A DNA stretch of 64,000 nucleotides from Adineta ricciae (lineage: Eukaryota; Rotifera; Eurotatoria; Adinetida; Adinetidae). The stretch covers positions 186,001 to 250,000 of the forward strand of contig CAJNOJ010000150.1 in the NCBI GenBank assembly GCA_905250025.1, given 5' to 3'. Every line of letters starts with the position of its first letter. Position 1 is the stretch's first letter. The position numbers and the translations under genes were made by a program. Of this stretch, positions 1 to 12,933 are shown in pieces. The notes below the pieces were generated by a model. It saw only the letters and a list, made by a program, of their open reading frames with translations. It searched no databases and was not told the origin of the DNA.

Positions 1-2147
1 CATATCCACAACATTTACATCTGGATCTTCTGTGTGTCGATCAAACCGTTATTAGATATTGCAAGAAAAAAAACGAAATCTTTCGATTAAACTTACCTTG
101 TGTTGATTCATTTGTTGATAATAGCAAAGGTGGGGGTAGTGGAGGTGGGAAACGATGTTGATTGGCCAATGCAGCAAGAGCAGCATTTGCAGCTAATTGT
201 TCTCTCTAGAGATGAGAACAAATCAATCAAGAAGATCGTGTCTTTTCTTTCTCTATTCATACTTTTCTTGAACATTGCTGAACATGAGTGTAGAAATATT
301 CTTCATCTGTATTCGTTGGAATTATTTGGTAGCATATTGGACAATTACGCGTATCTGGACGATGAATACGACGATTATGCAACTGTAATTTCGCTGTAAT
401 AAAAAATTTTTGTTAAGATACATGAACAAGAACATAGATAATTTACCATTTAGACGTTGTTGTCGACTTGTTCTTACGCGTATGAACGTCTAAAGCACAT
501 AAACTGATTAAAAAGATATTTATTCTCTTTTTTTGTATATTTACTTCATAACGTGTCTTAAATGTTTGATCGCTATTATTAATTGTACTTTCCTGTAGAA
601 TCTACAACGAGCAATGATGATTGTCTGATAAACATCGTCGAGAAAAATGATTCATTTGTCTATAGACAGCAGATGAGAACTTACTTTACTTGAATTGTTT
701 GTAAGATGTGTTGAACGACGTGTTGAATATTTCGCTTGTTGTCTATTGCGCTCAATATGGTCAAGTTCGTGTTGAATGTGCGTACTTAAATCTTGTCCAT
801 TTAAAGATACTTGACAGATCGGACATTGTGGATTTTGCAGATCATATGTTGATGATCGACATCGATTCTCTAGAGAGACAAACAAAAGGTGTTTCTTTCT
901 CTTATTGTCTAGCAAGCTATTCCACACATTCTTGCGACAAACAAAAAGAAAAACAATCGAGATAGATGAAGCGACGAGACAACGCGAGCTGTCTGTTCCA
1001 TCCGGTATTTTATTCCGTCTCATTAGTCGTCTCTCAGTGAAGAGTTTGATTATTTTATGACTTCTTTTTCACTTATGGATCACTATCAGACCATATGTCA
1101 AAATAGCCTCATCGGTAGAAATTGATTAGACAGCTGAATATTTTCCTCGAAGTCAACCTGTCGAGATGTACAACAAATAGATGTTGTATCAACAAAACTG
1201 CAAATAGAAAGAATATAAAAGTGAAGAGTGATTTTTCGTGCCCTGAAGTGATTGATTAATCCGCGAAAGAGAAGAGAAGAGAAGAAAAGAAGAAATCATA
1301 TTGCCTAGTGATTCTATTAAATATCGATCAATCACTTCAGATCTTGTTTGATCTCGAATAAAACCAGTTATTCATGTAATAGCAAATTATTCTCACAGCT
1401 AGATATGAAAATGAAGAGACATGTTTTTGGCGGAGAGAATTTTTCGCATGCAACTGTGATTATTTTCCAGGAAACAAGTGTATGAGTATAGGATAAACAA
1501 AAGAATGATAATTGATTTCTGTTCCTGTCTTCGCCTATGAATTAATTGACCCCACCCAGCTAGATGTGTGAAATCAACCGGACGAGTCGCCTTGAAGGCA
1601 ACGAAGAATAAGGGTGAGGATGATGTTCATTACCTGAATACTTGCCAAAACTTTCATCACTACTCTTTTCCGATGGAGATATGTCCGAATGGTTTTCGTC
1701 TTGTGTACTTGTTTTGAATCGTTTATTAGTTGGAACGAATGCTGATGATTCGGTTGACGACGACGACGACGATAACGATGAATTGGAGTTCGTTGATGAT
1801 GTCAATAATCCTGGTGTTGCACCATTAAATAGAGGACGAAATGCAGCCGCATAAGGATAATGATGGAATAAAGTTGAAAATAGATGATGCTGATGCGCCG
1901 CAGCTGCAGCCGTTAAAGATGGATGCGTCGAAGGGAAACGTAAATGATCAGGTGACGTTTGATTCAGTAGGGTATTGACGGAGAATGCTCCGTTGGCTGC
2001 ATTGAAAGCAGCCATTGCAGCTGATAAGGATGTTTTTTCGGGACTAGTTATTGTCGAATTAGGTGACGAGGTGGCTTGTCGTATGGAACGAAATGCTGCA
2101 GCCATGTCGAGTGGTTGCATAGGATGCCAGATTGCTGGATGATACAT
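1..2147 (-). CDS. RNF220: RNF220-like E3 ubiquitin ligase, N-terminal and central part (runs off left edge)
   Basis: Four exons join in phase on the minus strand: 2147-1634, 869-685, 205-97 and 29-1 (continuing outside the window). All donors read GTAATG or GTAAGT, and all acceptors end in AG. Exon 1 starts at the ATG at 2147 and encodes AFRPLF followed by SAFVPTNKRFK, resembling the human RNF220 stretch AFRPF...SAFTPAKRLK. Exon 2 has CPICQVSLNGQDLSTHIQHE, matching the RNF220 zinc-finger-like CPICQVLL...LQEHMEQELE block. The exon at 1-29 gives EDPDVNVVDM, fitting the acidic segment before the RING. Family knowledge: RNF220 ubiquitinates nuclear regulators through a C-terminal RING, which is not in the window. 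Poly-Ser and poly-Ala tracts are present. The identification rests on three short conserved blocks. Confidence 0.62.
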
Positions 2148-4699
2148 AGTCTTTAGTTGTTTTGATGATAATATAAAATGATCAAATGATAATCTTTTCT
2201 TCGCTTTTTCTTTTTTGCACTAAGTTGTGTGTATCAACTTATCTCTCTTGTCGAAGTTTATCTTTTCTCGCTGTCGTTACACAGAGTTGACTTCTCTCTT
2301 CTACTCTGATTGAGTTCTCTCTTGTAGTCCACTGGCTTTTTTCTCTTTCTCTCTTTCTCGCTTTTTTCCTCTCTCGGTTGAAAAGAGAATTGGTTAAGAG
2401 TATGAAAAAAGAGAGAGAGTACTGTTTATTGATTGGTTGATAATCAAAAGGGGGAAAAAACTTACTCTTGCATACATCTAATACATATTCATTCAAGCGA
2501 AGAAAGAGAGAAAGACACATATACACCGAAGGACATAACTCTGCTTCTCTTGATGATAGATGATTGAGTTTTTCTTGCGCCAGTTGCGACTATCAACATT
2601 CTTTTTTCCTACCCTCTAGCAGCTCACTGTCGACACGTAACGAGAGCAAACAAAAGGAAAAGAAAAATAAATCATTACTTCCACAACCACCAATCGGCGA
2701 GTGTGTCTTCATCGTCTTTCTCTCCAGTAATTGGTTGTTCGAGCAATAAAAAAAAGGAAAAGAAAGCGAGATACAAGATGTGAAAATAATCGAGCAATAC
2801 AATCTCTCAAGCAAGCAAATAAGAGAATCTCATAATACAGTTAGATGTATGTGCTGTCTGCCTGCTGGCATCTGTCAGAGAATGGTGATAATCATAACAA
2901 AATACGTCGATCTGCATACATTGATCTATATATACATCTTGATCAACAAAGGACATTGACAAATGTTAGAACCATATAGAACATGGTATCATTTCAATTG
3001 AGTATGAATAAATCCGGTAGTGCTGTACTAGATTTTGTTATTGACATAACAAATATTTTAGTTACGTTTTTTTTCTGCGTATTTTATTCTCGATTGATGA
3101 CGAGCATATGAATAAAAAGGTGTGATGTCAGTTTAGCAGAAGCGAGAAAAACGGGCTTCTTTAAGTGTATGGTCACGCATTTGCATATCTAATAATTATC
3201 ACAAGAGCTTGATCATGCATTTTTTTCTCTTTATTACGTTTGTCATCGATTCATTCATTCATTCGCGTAACACAAACAGGATACACTTGTGCGCGAGCGC
3301 TCTCTTATTTGGCTACAAAAAAAAAAGAAGAAGAAACAGAAGAACTATACTGACTGTTTGCTCTTACGTTCGACGTCATCGCCAAATATGATTGATGGGT
3401 TCTTTTGTATTCCCTATCCATGATTTCTATTGCTCATTCATACATTAAAATTAGGTTCGGATGATGAGGCGGACGAAAGAAGGTATGCACATTAGAACGA
3501 ATCACTATTTGATGAGCATGTAATCAACAAGTATCATCAATTGAAAAAAGAAGAAAAGAGAAACAAGGAAAAAATCACAGTGATAAAGATGGGTTCACGT
3601 CAGTCATATTCATTGCTTTTTCTTCTTTTGTCGCTTGAGGCAAACATCAGTGACAAACATTGAATACATGAGAAAACGAGTCATTGATAGTAGCTGTTGC
3701 TGTCTGTCTGTCATCTTGTGATACTTAGTGGCTCCAGATGGTTTGTATGAGTATGTATCGTTTAAACAAGATGACTTTTCTTCTCGTCATTCAACATACT
3801 CAATTGAAGTTTATAGGCGAAAGACAAAAGCAAATGTGAACAAGCATAGAAGACCAATTAACACTTTGAACAAATTATAAATCCATTCCGATGGATAGAT
3901 GGATGTCGCGGTTTCTTCTTTTCTTTTCTGTGCCTCATTGCAAATCGTTTCTATTGATGTGATGCATCAAAATACAAAAGAATGACAACTCTTTTTCTTT
4001 ACATCTTTGCTTCCAAATCGACTGTTAATAAACGAGATCGATGAGTGTGTGTGTGTGCGTGAGAGCACATATGGAAGATGGCAGGTATATAATTGAAAAA
4101 AATGTAATCGATGCACGCGTGATCTTCTGTCAATGATAATTGATCGGTTATTGATGAGTTTGAACAATTTCTCGGAATCTATTTTCTCTCTCTCTCTCTC
4201 TCTCTGTCTCTTCATCGTCTTCGTTTCAACTTATTTATCTTACAAAGTTATGTGTCTGAAACAAGATCAAACAAATTTAATAGGACTACTGCTGTTTTTT
4301 TTCCTGCATGTTTGCATTAATGTAGCGACATGGTTTTTCTTCTTTGTTTACACCATTTTCTTCGATTAGAAGATTTATTTGTCAGAAATTTACCAGTACA
4401 CCAACAGAGATCAAAGGTCTGGTAAAAGGAGAAGAAAACAAGTTTGATTTTCTAATATCTACAAATGTAACTAGTGATTCAGACATTGTTTACTTGAATA
4501 TATCATACGTCTTTCATAGATGAATGAAAAACATTACATTTTGTATAAAAACAAATGACGCTCTTTGCTTCTTTCTCTTTCATATAGTTTTACTATTTGA
4601 GATACATCTCTGGAGACGATTGGACGAACGTAAATGTATAAGTTATTGTTTAAATGATGATGATGAATAGTTGTTGTCATTGAATGTTTTTCACTCTAG
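2148..4699. other. Gene-poor stretch upstream of RNF220 and the esterases
   Basis: No convincing coding exon was found on either strand. The first 400 bp beside the RNF220 start are rich in CT/GA runs and probably hold its promoter and 5' leader. The rest contains only short open frames made of low-complexity sequence. The last part probably contains the unlocated first exon of esterase copy 1. Confidence 0.5.
4185..4205. repeat. (CT)n microsatellite
   Basis: An almost pure CT dinucleotide run of about 21 bp lies in non-coding sequence. Similar CT runs recur at about 14263-14276 (cyclin L intron) and at about 39687-39700. Confidence 0.8.
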
Positions 4700-6056
4700 G
4701 GATCCAAGACTTAGCGATGAATCACAAGCGTACACAGAATTTATGCGAACTAGTTTTCCTCCTCCAAGAAGTATTTTAATTGAAGGAATACGCCAACGAT
4801 CCGAAGATCTGCATGCAAAATTGAACGAAAAATTCATTGGAACTTTCAAAGGTCAAGAAGTTGAAAGGAAAGTGCAAATCACAGGGAATACAGGTGAAGC
4901 ATAGATGTAACTGGAATTATGAAGGCTCGAATTCCTGTTTTAGATATACCTGTAACAATCTATACGCCAATTGATGCAAAAAAGGATAAAATGGTGATAT
5001 TTTTCCACGGTGGAGGTAAAAATAGAGTTCTTCGATGCAACAAATAGAAAAATATTAAAAACAAATGACTTAGGACATGTAATTAACAGTCGTAAGACAC
5101 ATCAAACAATTGTGAACATCATTGCTGAGTATTTATTATCTTGCTAAGCGACATCGTTTTTAACATGTTCTTATTTTTTGATAGTGCAACAAAGTCCATC
5201 TGGATTTCAGTTGAATATCGCCTTGGACCGGAATACAAGTTTCCAATTTGGTTGGATGACGCATGTGAAGTCACTCAACACATCCTTGCTAACAAGACTT
5301 CATATGGTATAATTTGTTAGTTTGTGTTGTCGATGTTCATTGATGTGCTGTGTTTAGGTGGCGAAGAAAACACGAAAGTTGGTGTAGCAGGTGATAGTGG
5401 TGGTGGGATGACTGCTGCATCGGTTTGTCGTACAATTAAAAACCTTGATTTTCAGGTAAAGATTAGATTACTACTAAAAGTAGTGTACTTTATGAATCTA
5501 TAGGTTCTCATATGTGGCCATTTCGAAATGGCGAATTCTAGTGCATCGCGGCAAGAATTCAACAAACCGCAGTTTGTAATAACGATAGATGTGCTCAATT
5601 GGTATGAGAAAAGAATAAGCATTGAAAATCTCCTATTTCTTATTCGAATAATTGTAGGTTTTACGCCAATGCTTTCCATAACAAAGATGACGAAAAAAGT
5701 CCTCGTCTTGATTTCTTACATAATCAAGTATCTAGTACAATTCCACCCTGTCTATTCATTGTTGCTGAACTTGATCCACTACTGGATGACAGTTATCGTA
5801 AGAACAAATGAATGAATAGTTAAGAAGAGAATAATTGTATGCAATTTAGAATATCAAGAGGTACTCAATAAAGCAGGAGTGAAAACCAAACTCGTCTTGA
5901 TTAAAGGCGCTATTCATCCATTTTTTGCTTTGCCGGGTAAAAAAAGAATCGAAAGTTGACGATCTCGATTATATACGACTTTTTTTTCTAGGTATATTTA
6001 CGAAGTCATGTCAACAAGTGGTGGACGCTGTTAAAGATTTTATGGCGGATTTATAA
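4700..6056 (+). CDS. Alpha/beta-hydrolase esterase, HSL/arylacetamide deacetylase-like, copy 1
   Basis: Nine exons join in phase: 4700-4893, 4944-5015, 5074-5128, 5185-5306, 5358-5455, 5504-5601, 5658-5796, 5850-5936 and 5992-6056. The product shows the oxyanion-hole HGGG, then VEYRLGPEYKFP, the nucleophile elbow GDSGGG, the acid in AELDPLLDD and the histidine in GAIHPFF, so a full Ser-Asp-His triad is visible. Family knowledge: these enzymes hydrolyse carboxyl esters. The start codon was not found. Exon 1 opens at an AG acceptor just before DPRLSDE, so a short upstream exon is likely. The elbow reads GDSGG where most relatives, and copy 2, have GDSAGG. It is tandem to copy 2. A bacterial-type origin is possible but not shown. 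Confidence 0.8.
5087..5399 (+). repeat. Copy 1 of a ~313-bp near-identical block shared by the two esterases
   Basis: This block matches 6836-7148 at a constant offset of 1749 bp with about three mismatches. It spans exon and two complete introns and stops abruptly at both ends. Flanking exon sequence is clearly more diverged and the flanking introns are unrelated. Confidence 0.9.
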
Positions 6057-6442
6057 GAAAAACTTTCATTATAGTTCTTTTTTATTTATCGAATAACTTA
6101 GTTAGATTTTTCTTCGACTTTATATTTATTTTCTAAGGTGATATCTAGCTAGAAGCGCCATACGAGTGAGGCGATATTTTTCATACACCCACTGTGCATG
6201 CATTTTCGTTCTTTATCTATTGAAATAAAACAGGAGAGAAATAAAGCTTAGTATTCTATATAACCATCCATCCTTCAGCTCGAATGTCATCGTCATTATT
6301 TTGTTTTGCTTTGTCGGTTGGTTTTATCTTCATTCTCAAATATCATTAAAATATCGTTACCTTTCTGCTATAAATGTAAGGTTCTTGTTTTTTTTTACAT
6401 TGGCGACTGATACACATATGTGATTATTGTAAATCCATACAG
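6057..6442. other. Spacer between the tandem esterases
   Basis: AT-rich spacer that should contain the 3' end of copy 1 and the promoter and first exon of copy 2. No ATG-containing first exon could be assigned. No other gene is visible. Confidence 0.5.
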
Positions 6443-7811
6443 GGATTCGCGATTAGGCGAAGAAGCACGTGCTCATGTTTCGTTTATTGTACAAAATTTT
6501 CCAGCGCCGAAGGCTTTCAGTGTTGAAGCAATGCGTGAGCGAAGCACCAATGTGCATGCAAAAATCAATGAAAAGTTGATTGGAACATTTAAAGGAACAG
6601 AGGAAGAACGACTAGTGAAAATTTCTGATGATACAGGTAGTACTAGAAATTATCCACGAATTGATCGAGATAAAGAATTTCGAACAATTAGAAATTCCTA
6701 TTACAATTTATACACCAGTTGACGCGAAGAAGGATAAAATGGTCGTATATTTTCATGGTGGAGGTAAAACAATATGAGTGATTCATGTAATGACAATCAT
6801 CATCTCGAAAAATATCATTTAGGATGGACAATTGGCAGTCGTAAGACACATCAAACAATTGTGAACATCATTGCTGAGTATTTATTATCTTGCTAAGCGA
6901 CATCGTTTTTAACATGTTCTTATTTTTTGATAGTGCAACAAAGTCCATCTGGATTTCAGTTGAATATCGCCTTGGACCGGAATACAAGTTTCCAATTTGG
7001 TTGGATGACGCATGTGAAGTCACTCAACACATCCTTGCTAACAAGACTTCATATGGTATAATTTGTTAGTTTGTGTTGTCGATGTTCATTAATGTGTTGT
7101 GTTTAGGTGGTGAAGAAAACACGAAAGTTGGTGTAGCAGGTGATAGTGCTGGCGGATTAATTGCTGCGTCAGTTTGTCATACGATTAAAAACCTTGATTT
7201 TCAGGTAGAAATCAATGAATCATGATATGAACATATTTTTTATAACCTAATGTTTAGATTCTTGTCTATGGTGCATTTGATTTCTCTGGAAGTACCGATT
7301 CAAGCAAAGAATTCGTTAAACCTGAACATGTTCTAGTGCCTGCAGTAATCGATTGGTCAGTTAGCACAATCTGCTTTTAGTAGATGATTTTGTTCTATCT
7401 GCTTTTCTTTGGCAACAGGTTTAGTTCGAATGCTTTACGCGATGCCAGTGACAAGACCAATCCTCGTGCATCTGTTTTGCTTCAGGAATCATTTAATGGT
7501 TTACCGCCGTGTTTATTCATTGTCGCAGAACTAGATCCATTACGGGATGATAGCTATGGTACGAAAATATGCAGGAAAAGTTTGAATAATGTCCGTATTT
7601 TTGTTAGCATACCAGAAAAAACTTGAACAAGCTGGAGTTAAAACACAATTTGTATTGGTCAAAGGCGTCATTCACTCGTTCTTCAGTTTACCAGGTAAAA
7701 TATTTATTAACTATTGAAAAACCAACAAATTATTCATATTTAATAGGAATATATGAGCAAGCCACTCAGCAGGCAGTTCAAGGTATAAAAGAATTCATGG
7801 ATTCTCTTTAA
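6443..7811 (+). CDS. Alpha/beta-hydrolase esterase, HSL/arylacetamide deacetylase-like, copy 2
   Basis: Nine exons in the same positions as copy 1: 6443-6636, 6692-6763, 6823-6877, 6934-7055, 7107-7204, 7258-7355, 7419-7559, 7608-7694 and 7747-7811. It has HGGG, VEYRLGPEYKFP, the canonical elbow GDSAGG, AELDPLRDD and KGVIHSFF, so the catalytic triad is complete. The protein ends EFMDSL. As in copy 1, the first recognisable exon begins at an acceptor just before DSRLGEE and the true start lies upstream. Identical intron positions show that the pair arose by duplication after the introns were in place. The likely role is hydrolysis of small carboxyl esters or lipids; the substrate cannot be read from sequence. 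Confidence 0.82.
6836..7148 (+). repeat. Copy 2 of the ~313-bp near-identical block
   Basis: Partner of the block at 5087-5399. Introns inside the block are as conserved as the exons, which is unlike purifying selection on protein and typical of recent gene conversion. Confidence 0.9.
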
Positions 7812-8422
7812 AAATTGACATTCCAATTGCCAAAATCCAGAATGAACAATTGCGCCGAATAAAAAAGACATGTATAACATCTTGTCACGCTCATACTTTA
7901 GTTGACCTGTAGACATTCTGAGAGATTTAGTAAGAAAACAACATTCATATAATTAACGCTTGCTTTATTCTTCAACCGTTCATGTTTAATATCTCTATAT
8001 CCATGGCGGAAAATATCTGAATATGTACACACAATCATATTCAAAAAAACAAACAAACAAACAAATAGACAAGAAATTACACAGAGAAAGGATAAAGTGG
8101 TTTTTTTGTTATTGTATTCGATACACACGAACAAATTGAGACGTCCGATATTCTTGATACCTCCCTTCATTCGTTACTCTGCCTCGTTTACCAGTCTAGA
8201 GCTAAAAAAACAGTGAACAATATATGTTTTATTTATGGAACAAAAAAATGGTCACAGGGTGAGAAAAGAAAGACAATAACAACAACTCAATGATATTCTA
8301 AAGACGAAGAAGAAGAAAACAAATACGAAACGAGCAGAGAATCATCTTTTTCCATATCGAAAGAGATTTTAGTTTTTCGAGTAACAACGAAACAATGAAT
8401 GAAACTGTACAAAATAAACACG
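7812..8422. other. Convergent intergenic region, esterase copy 2 / SETD1
   Basis: Contains the 3' untranslated regions of two converging genes. An AATAAA follows the esterase stop at about 7858. No further coding sequence is recognised. Confidence 0.6.
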
Positions 8423-11400
8423 TTAATTTAATGAGCCACGACATACTGGTGTACCACAAAGACATGGAATTTTTTGTTCTTCAAGTGGAAATTTATAATC
8501 ATAGGTGATCTCTTCTCCGAGACGAATATCACGTCTTGAATAGATAACAATTTTCTTTTGTGATTCAACTGGTATGATTTTTGCATAACAATTAGGCTGA
8601 AAAGAAAACGTCAAAGGTATGAATGTTTTCTAACAGAAATCAATCTACTTACATCACAACTATGATTAATAAATCGTGCGAGATTTCCACATTTGGTCGC
8701 ATCAACAATTGTATCTGAATCGACGCGAAACATATAATTAGAATTGGTTCCTTCTAATTCATATTGTTTTTCACGTAGATCACCAATGCTTTGTCGAATG
8801 GTTTCACCAACATATTCGATGACCATGTCCTCCATAGCGATTGGCTCGCAAGCAAATAAACCCCATGCATGAATACCTGATTTCGCATATCGAAGACGTT
8901 TCTTTCTCAGCTAAAACAAATAGATTCGATTGGAATCAATCTAAGAAAGGGAACAGTTTCAATAACCTTAAGTTGACTAAATTTAAAATGGTCAGCAAAT
9001 TCAGCATCGCCTAGCGCTAATAGATTTCGTCGATGTTCACTACGAAGTTCACGTGACATTTGCGCACCAGTCGTAGTCCGATTTGTGTCGAGTATTGCTT
9101 GTGGAAGTACAGATGAACTTTGAGAGGAATCAGTCGTCTTCATAGGAGATACTTTCTCATCTTTAACTATTTTATAATAACCTTCGGTTCGAGCACATCC
9201 AGTTCGATGTTTTTCTGGTGGTTGTTTAACAAATGGTGAGTCGCGACTAGCAGGATGATCAACCCATCGGGTTTTTGTCGTACATGAATGACCTTCTTCG
9301 CATAGTTTTTGAAAACTTTGTTTAAGATATGACATATCTTCTTCATCAACACCTTGATCGATTTCATACATAATACGCATTTCAGCATCGTGCTCACGCG
9401 GTGAAAACTTCACAATCATCGGAATGATGACTGGTGCTTGAACGCCCATATCATTCAATCCATCGACAGTCAATCGTTTTGCTACTGGTATTGGTTGTTT
9501 CGTCATAAATGCATAATCATGTTCAAATTCAATATAAGCAAATGGATTATAGGATGGTCGCGCTTCTTCTGCCGATAAACTGTCTAATAGATTTGCAGTT
9601 TGACTGAGTTGATCGTCTACTTTGTTGTTCGTTGTCGCATGCTGATGACTTTTAATACTATAGGGAGAAACAGAAGAGTAGATTAATGTTAATCGACAGT
9701 TATCCATACCTCTTCTTTCGTTTGGCTAGTGTACTATTATCGACGTCGTCTTGATCTTGTGTGGAATCGCTTTTGACTTGATCAATTTTTCGTTTTTTAG
9801 GTAGACCAGATTTTTTCGGTTGTTTAACAAGGTTTTTATTTTTCTTAGGAGGTGTTAGTGGTGGCGGTGTTGATGGAGGTTTGATCACTGGTGGTGGCAG
9901 TGTCGTTGATACCGTGCTCGTCGAATTCGCAGCACCCTTTTCTTCTGATTCTTCGTCTTCGTCTTCATCATCTTTGATTTCGCCTTCTTCCTCTTCGGGT
10001 GTAGATGGTTCTGCAGGAACTTTAGTGATTGATTTTGCTTCTGACAAAGATGTCTCTTCAGTTGGCATGGAAACTGAATCTCGACTCTGACTATCATCGT
10101 TTTCAGGTGTTTCATTCGATTCACTGCTGCTAGAGCTTAAGCCTAAACGCAAAACATGTCTCAAATAGCATTGAATTTATAAACTGAAACGTACGTTTTC
10201 GTGCGACTTTACGCGGTTGTTGTTGAGGTGGTTCTTTCTTCTCGCTTGATGGAGCTGATTTTTGTGGAATGAGTGGCTTATCATCTGGATTAGTTCGTTT
10301 CTTAACAACATAGGAAGTTAGAAACTGTAGAAAGCATTGAACTGTTTTGCTTACTTTGAATGAAGGTATTTTGGGCATTTGAGCCCGCACAGATGATCCT
10401 ATATTATCTTTTATATGTTCAAAATACGTCGATAGATTCGTGGATGACGTAGACGAACTGAAAGGTGGAGCTGTCATTGGTGTGGTTGGAGTGGATAGTT
10501 CGTCAGGTGTACGTTCAAGTGATGGATTTGATGTTGAATGATGCAATTGATTAGATAACTGTTCATTAGAAGTTGTCTGGTTATCGTTTGTTGAACTCTC
10601 AGCTGATTTGATTCTTTTAAATTTATCTTTCCGTTCCTCGATGTCGTACCAGGTTTCGATCGATTTATAAACTAATGTTTCAATGAGTTTTTTGGCTAGA
10701 TCTTTTCTCAAAATTTCTACTAGTTCTCCTGAAACAACGTTCGTCACGGCATTAGTTAAATCATTTGTTTTCCTTTCGCGTTCATCGACTCCATCTGTAG
10801 GGTAGAGTTGAAAACCATTCGAAGAGCTATGCGACTGATTAGTTATCGTTACGTTCGCGGACATTGTTGTTGTGGTAGTTGATGATGATGAGGACGACGA
10901 GGACGGCGGTGGTTGTTTGAACATGTCTTGCCAATTTGTTCCGCCTGCTGAATTTAAAAATGATGCAGGTGGAAATGAATTACCGAAAAAATTAAAATTA
11001 TTGACTACGCCATAAGATTGTTGATGATGATGATGGCTACCAACGATATTCGTCATCGGCGAAGATAATGGCGGTGGTGGATAGGAAAATGAATTAGGTG
11101 GATGAGTATTGGGTAGCGGTAGTGGCCGATGATGTGTCTTAGTTGGCATAGATGACGAATGAGCACATTGCTGTTGTTGAAATAAAGCTGCTATACGTTC
11201 GTCCAAACTTGGACGATGAACTTCATCATCTTTTTGCTGTTTAGAATTGTTCGATCGAGAATTATTGGTTGATCTCCGATTTTGGCTATGTGTCGACGAG
11301 TAACTAGTGCGAGATGATGATGATGATGATACTGAATAAGATCTTGATGTCGAACTGGATGTGGACGATGAGGATGAGGACGACGAACGTGAGGACGATG

Positions 11401-12933
11401 AAGATGTTGCACTACTACTGGTTTTTCGCCTTCGTCGACGTTGTTGAGAATGAGGCCGACGATTATTATGTGATCGACGACGTGATCGACGTGATGAAGA
11501 TTTACAATTATTACTATTATTACCAAATGATCCATATGAGTCAAAAGAAAATTGATCAGTATTATCATTGCTTGGATGTTGATTTCGTGAATCGAATCTA
11601 GTCGATATGGGTTGAACTATAAAAGAAAATATTTCAATTTAACATCTTCGCTCTACACAATTCATTTCTAGACAGCCTAATGAAATTGTTGCTAAGAAAT
11701 AAAAGTCAGTTAGCAGAATTGAGCAAATAGTACTTCGGTATGAGTGATATCTGAGACGTCTTTTGCGTATGTGCTGCACGTTTCGTTTAACTGAAACGTA
11801 TGTGAATATATGTGGATAAAAATCCTATATGTATCAAAGTATTTTTTCTAAGTTCTACTAACATCTTGACGGGCGGTGTTGATCTCGAGATGGATATGAA
11901 CTTGATGATTGAGAAGAATTATTTATCCTTTTATGGTTAACAGGTAATTGCATAGACATATGTGATGGATCAGATTGTTTATTGTAGTTTGAGTCCATTG
12001 AAGGTGGTGGAGAAGCAGCGGCTGAAGCAGCTAAAGCTTTTTCTTGTGCAGCTTTTTCTTGTTCCTGGGCTCGAATTATTGTTGCATATTGTTTTGTACG
12101 TTCTTGACCAGATGTTTCCAATGACACTGATATAATACTACCCATTGTCGTGGTCATATGCAATGCCTTGACACACTCTCGAGCAGCTTTGGTTGTTTTA
12201 AAAATTACCTTGAAGATGTTCGAAATGATCAAGATCAATCAAATGAACAGACGTATTCGATCTTACTGTTCCTAATCCCAGGTGTTTCTTTGTTTGTCGA
12301 TCATAATAGATTTTACAATCATCTATCTCACCAAAACGTTTACACATATCGGTTAAAAAGGTTTTTGTTATATTGTCGTTTAGATTTCGAAAGGTTACTT
12401 CTTTTGCTGGAATGACACCAACCCAACAGCGATCCAACTAGTCAAAGAAACAAGATTATAGTGAATATCTAGTTTTAGTTCAGTTTGCAAAAGAGACAAG
12501 CATTACTTTGAATTTTGGTACAGGTAAATCTAGATGTGATCGATCCGATCGATTTGGATTTCGTGGATCTGTACCTCCAGAAACGTGTAGTGGTGTCTGT
12601 AAGTAAACAATCGATGTAATAGTTCAATAAGAAGCAGAAGACAATGTTATTCTTACTCCTTCAAAATCTCCATTAGCGTACAACCGTTTCTCAGCTGGAT
12701 GAATGGCACTAAATGAAAACAAATATAAAATACGTGTTTTCATCTGAAAGTACGTACGGATCTCCTGCATAGAATCGATAATTTCGTCGTTTTTCATTGA
12801 CAGGAGCTTGAGACATAGGACGAACTTGTGTTTCGATAGTTGATTTGTTTGAAGAAGTAACTGATAGAAAACGAAGAATGTGAATAAATTCTCAAACATC
12901 GCAGCAGGAAGAGTGTCTCATACCTTCGAACAT
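8423..12933 (-). CDS. SETD1: Histone H3K4 methyltransferase, Set1/SETD1 (COMPASS catalytic subunit)
   Basis: About eleven exons: 12933-12924, 12860-12758, ~12708-12657, ~12595-12510, 12437-12267, 12208 to ~11876, 11618 to ~10193, ~10142-9710, 9657-8967, 8910-8653 and 8596-8423. Order in the protein: a short N-terminus; an RRM with VPAKEVTF-like start, [18 protein letters not shown] and KKHLGLGTV, as in human SETD1; a long Ser/Pro/His-rich and acidic middle; the n-SET motif near [11 protein letters not shown]; the SET domain with [30 protein letters not shown] and [10 protein letters not shown]; and the post-[16 protein letters not shown], which is the exact C-terminus. It is expected to mono-, di- and trimethylate H3K4 at promoters within COMPASS. 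An intron interrupts the RRM after GLGT. Exon ends in the low-complexity middle are approximate. It is divergently transcribed from cyclin L. Confidence 0.93.

Noticed and set aside
100..399. Plus-strand open frame of 99 codons
   Set aside because: It lies across from RNF220 coding exon 97-205 and its intron, lacks motifs and is explained as an antisense shadow.
2239..2814. Open frames on both strands upstream of RNF220
   Set aside because: They read polypurine/polypyrimidine sequence, with Arg/Glu/Lys or Phe/Ser/Leu bias and no splice-supported continuation.
4894..4943. Apparent frameshift and stop (GTGAAGCATAG) in esterase copy 1
   Set aside because: Explained by a 50-bp GT..AG intron at the same site as the 55-bp intron of copy 2, so the gene is intact there.
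12209..12266. Coding continuation through the SETD1 RRM
   Set aside because: The frame stays open, but removal of a short GTAAGA..CAAG intron restores the expected RRM strand [13 protein letters not shown], so it is treated as intron.
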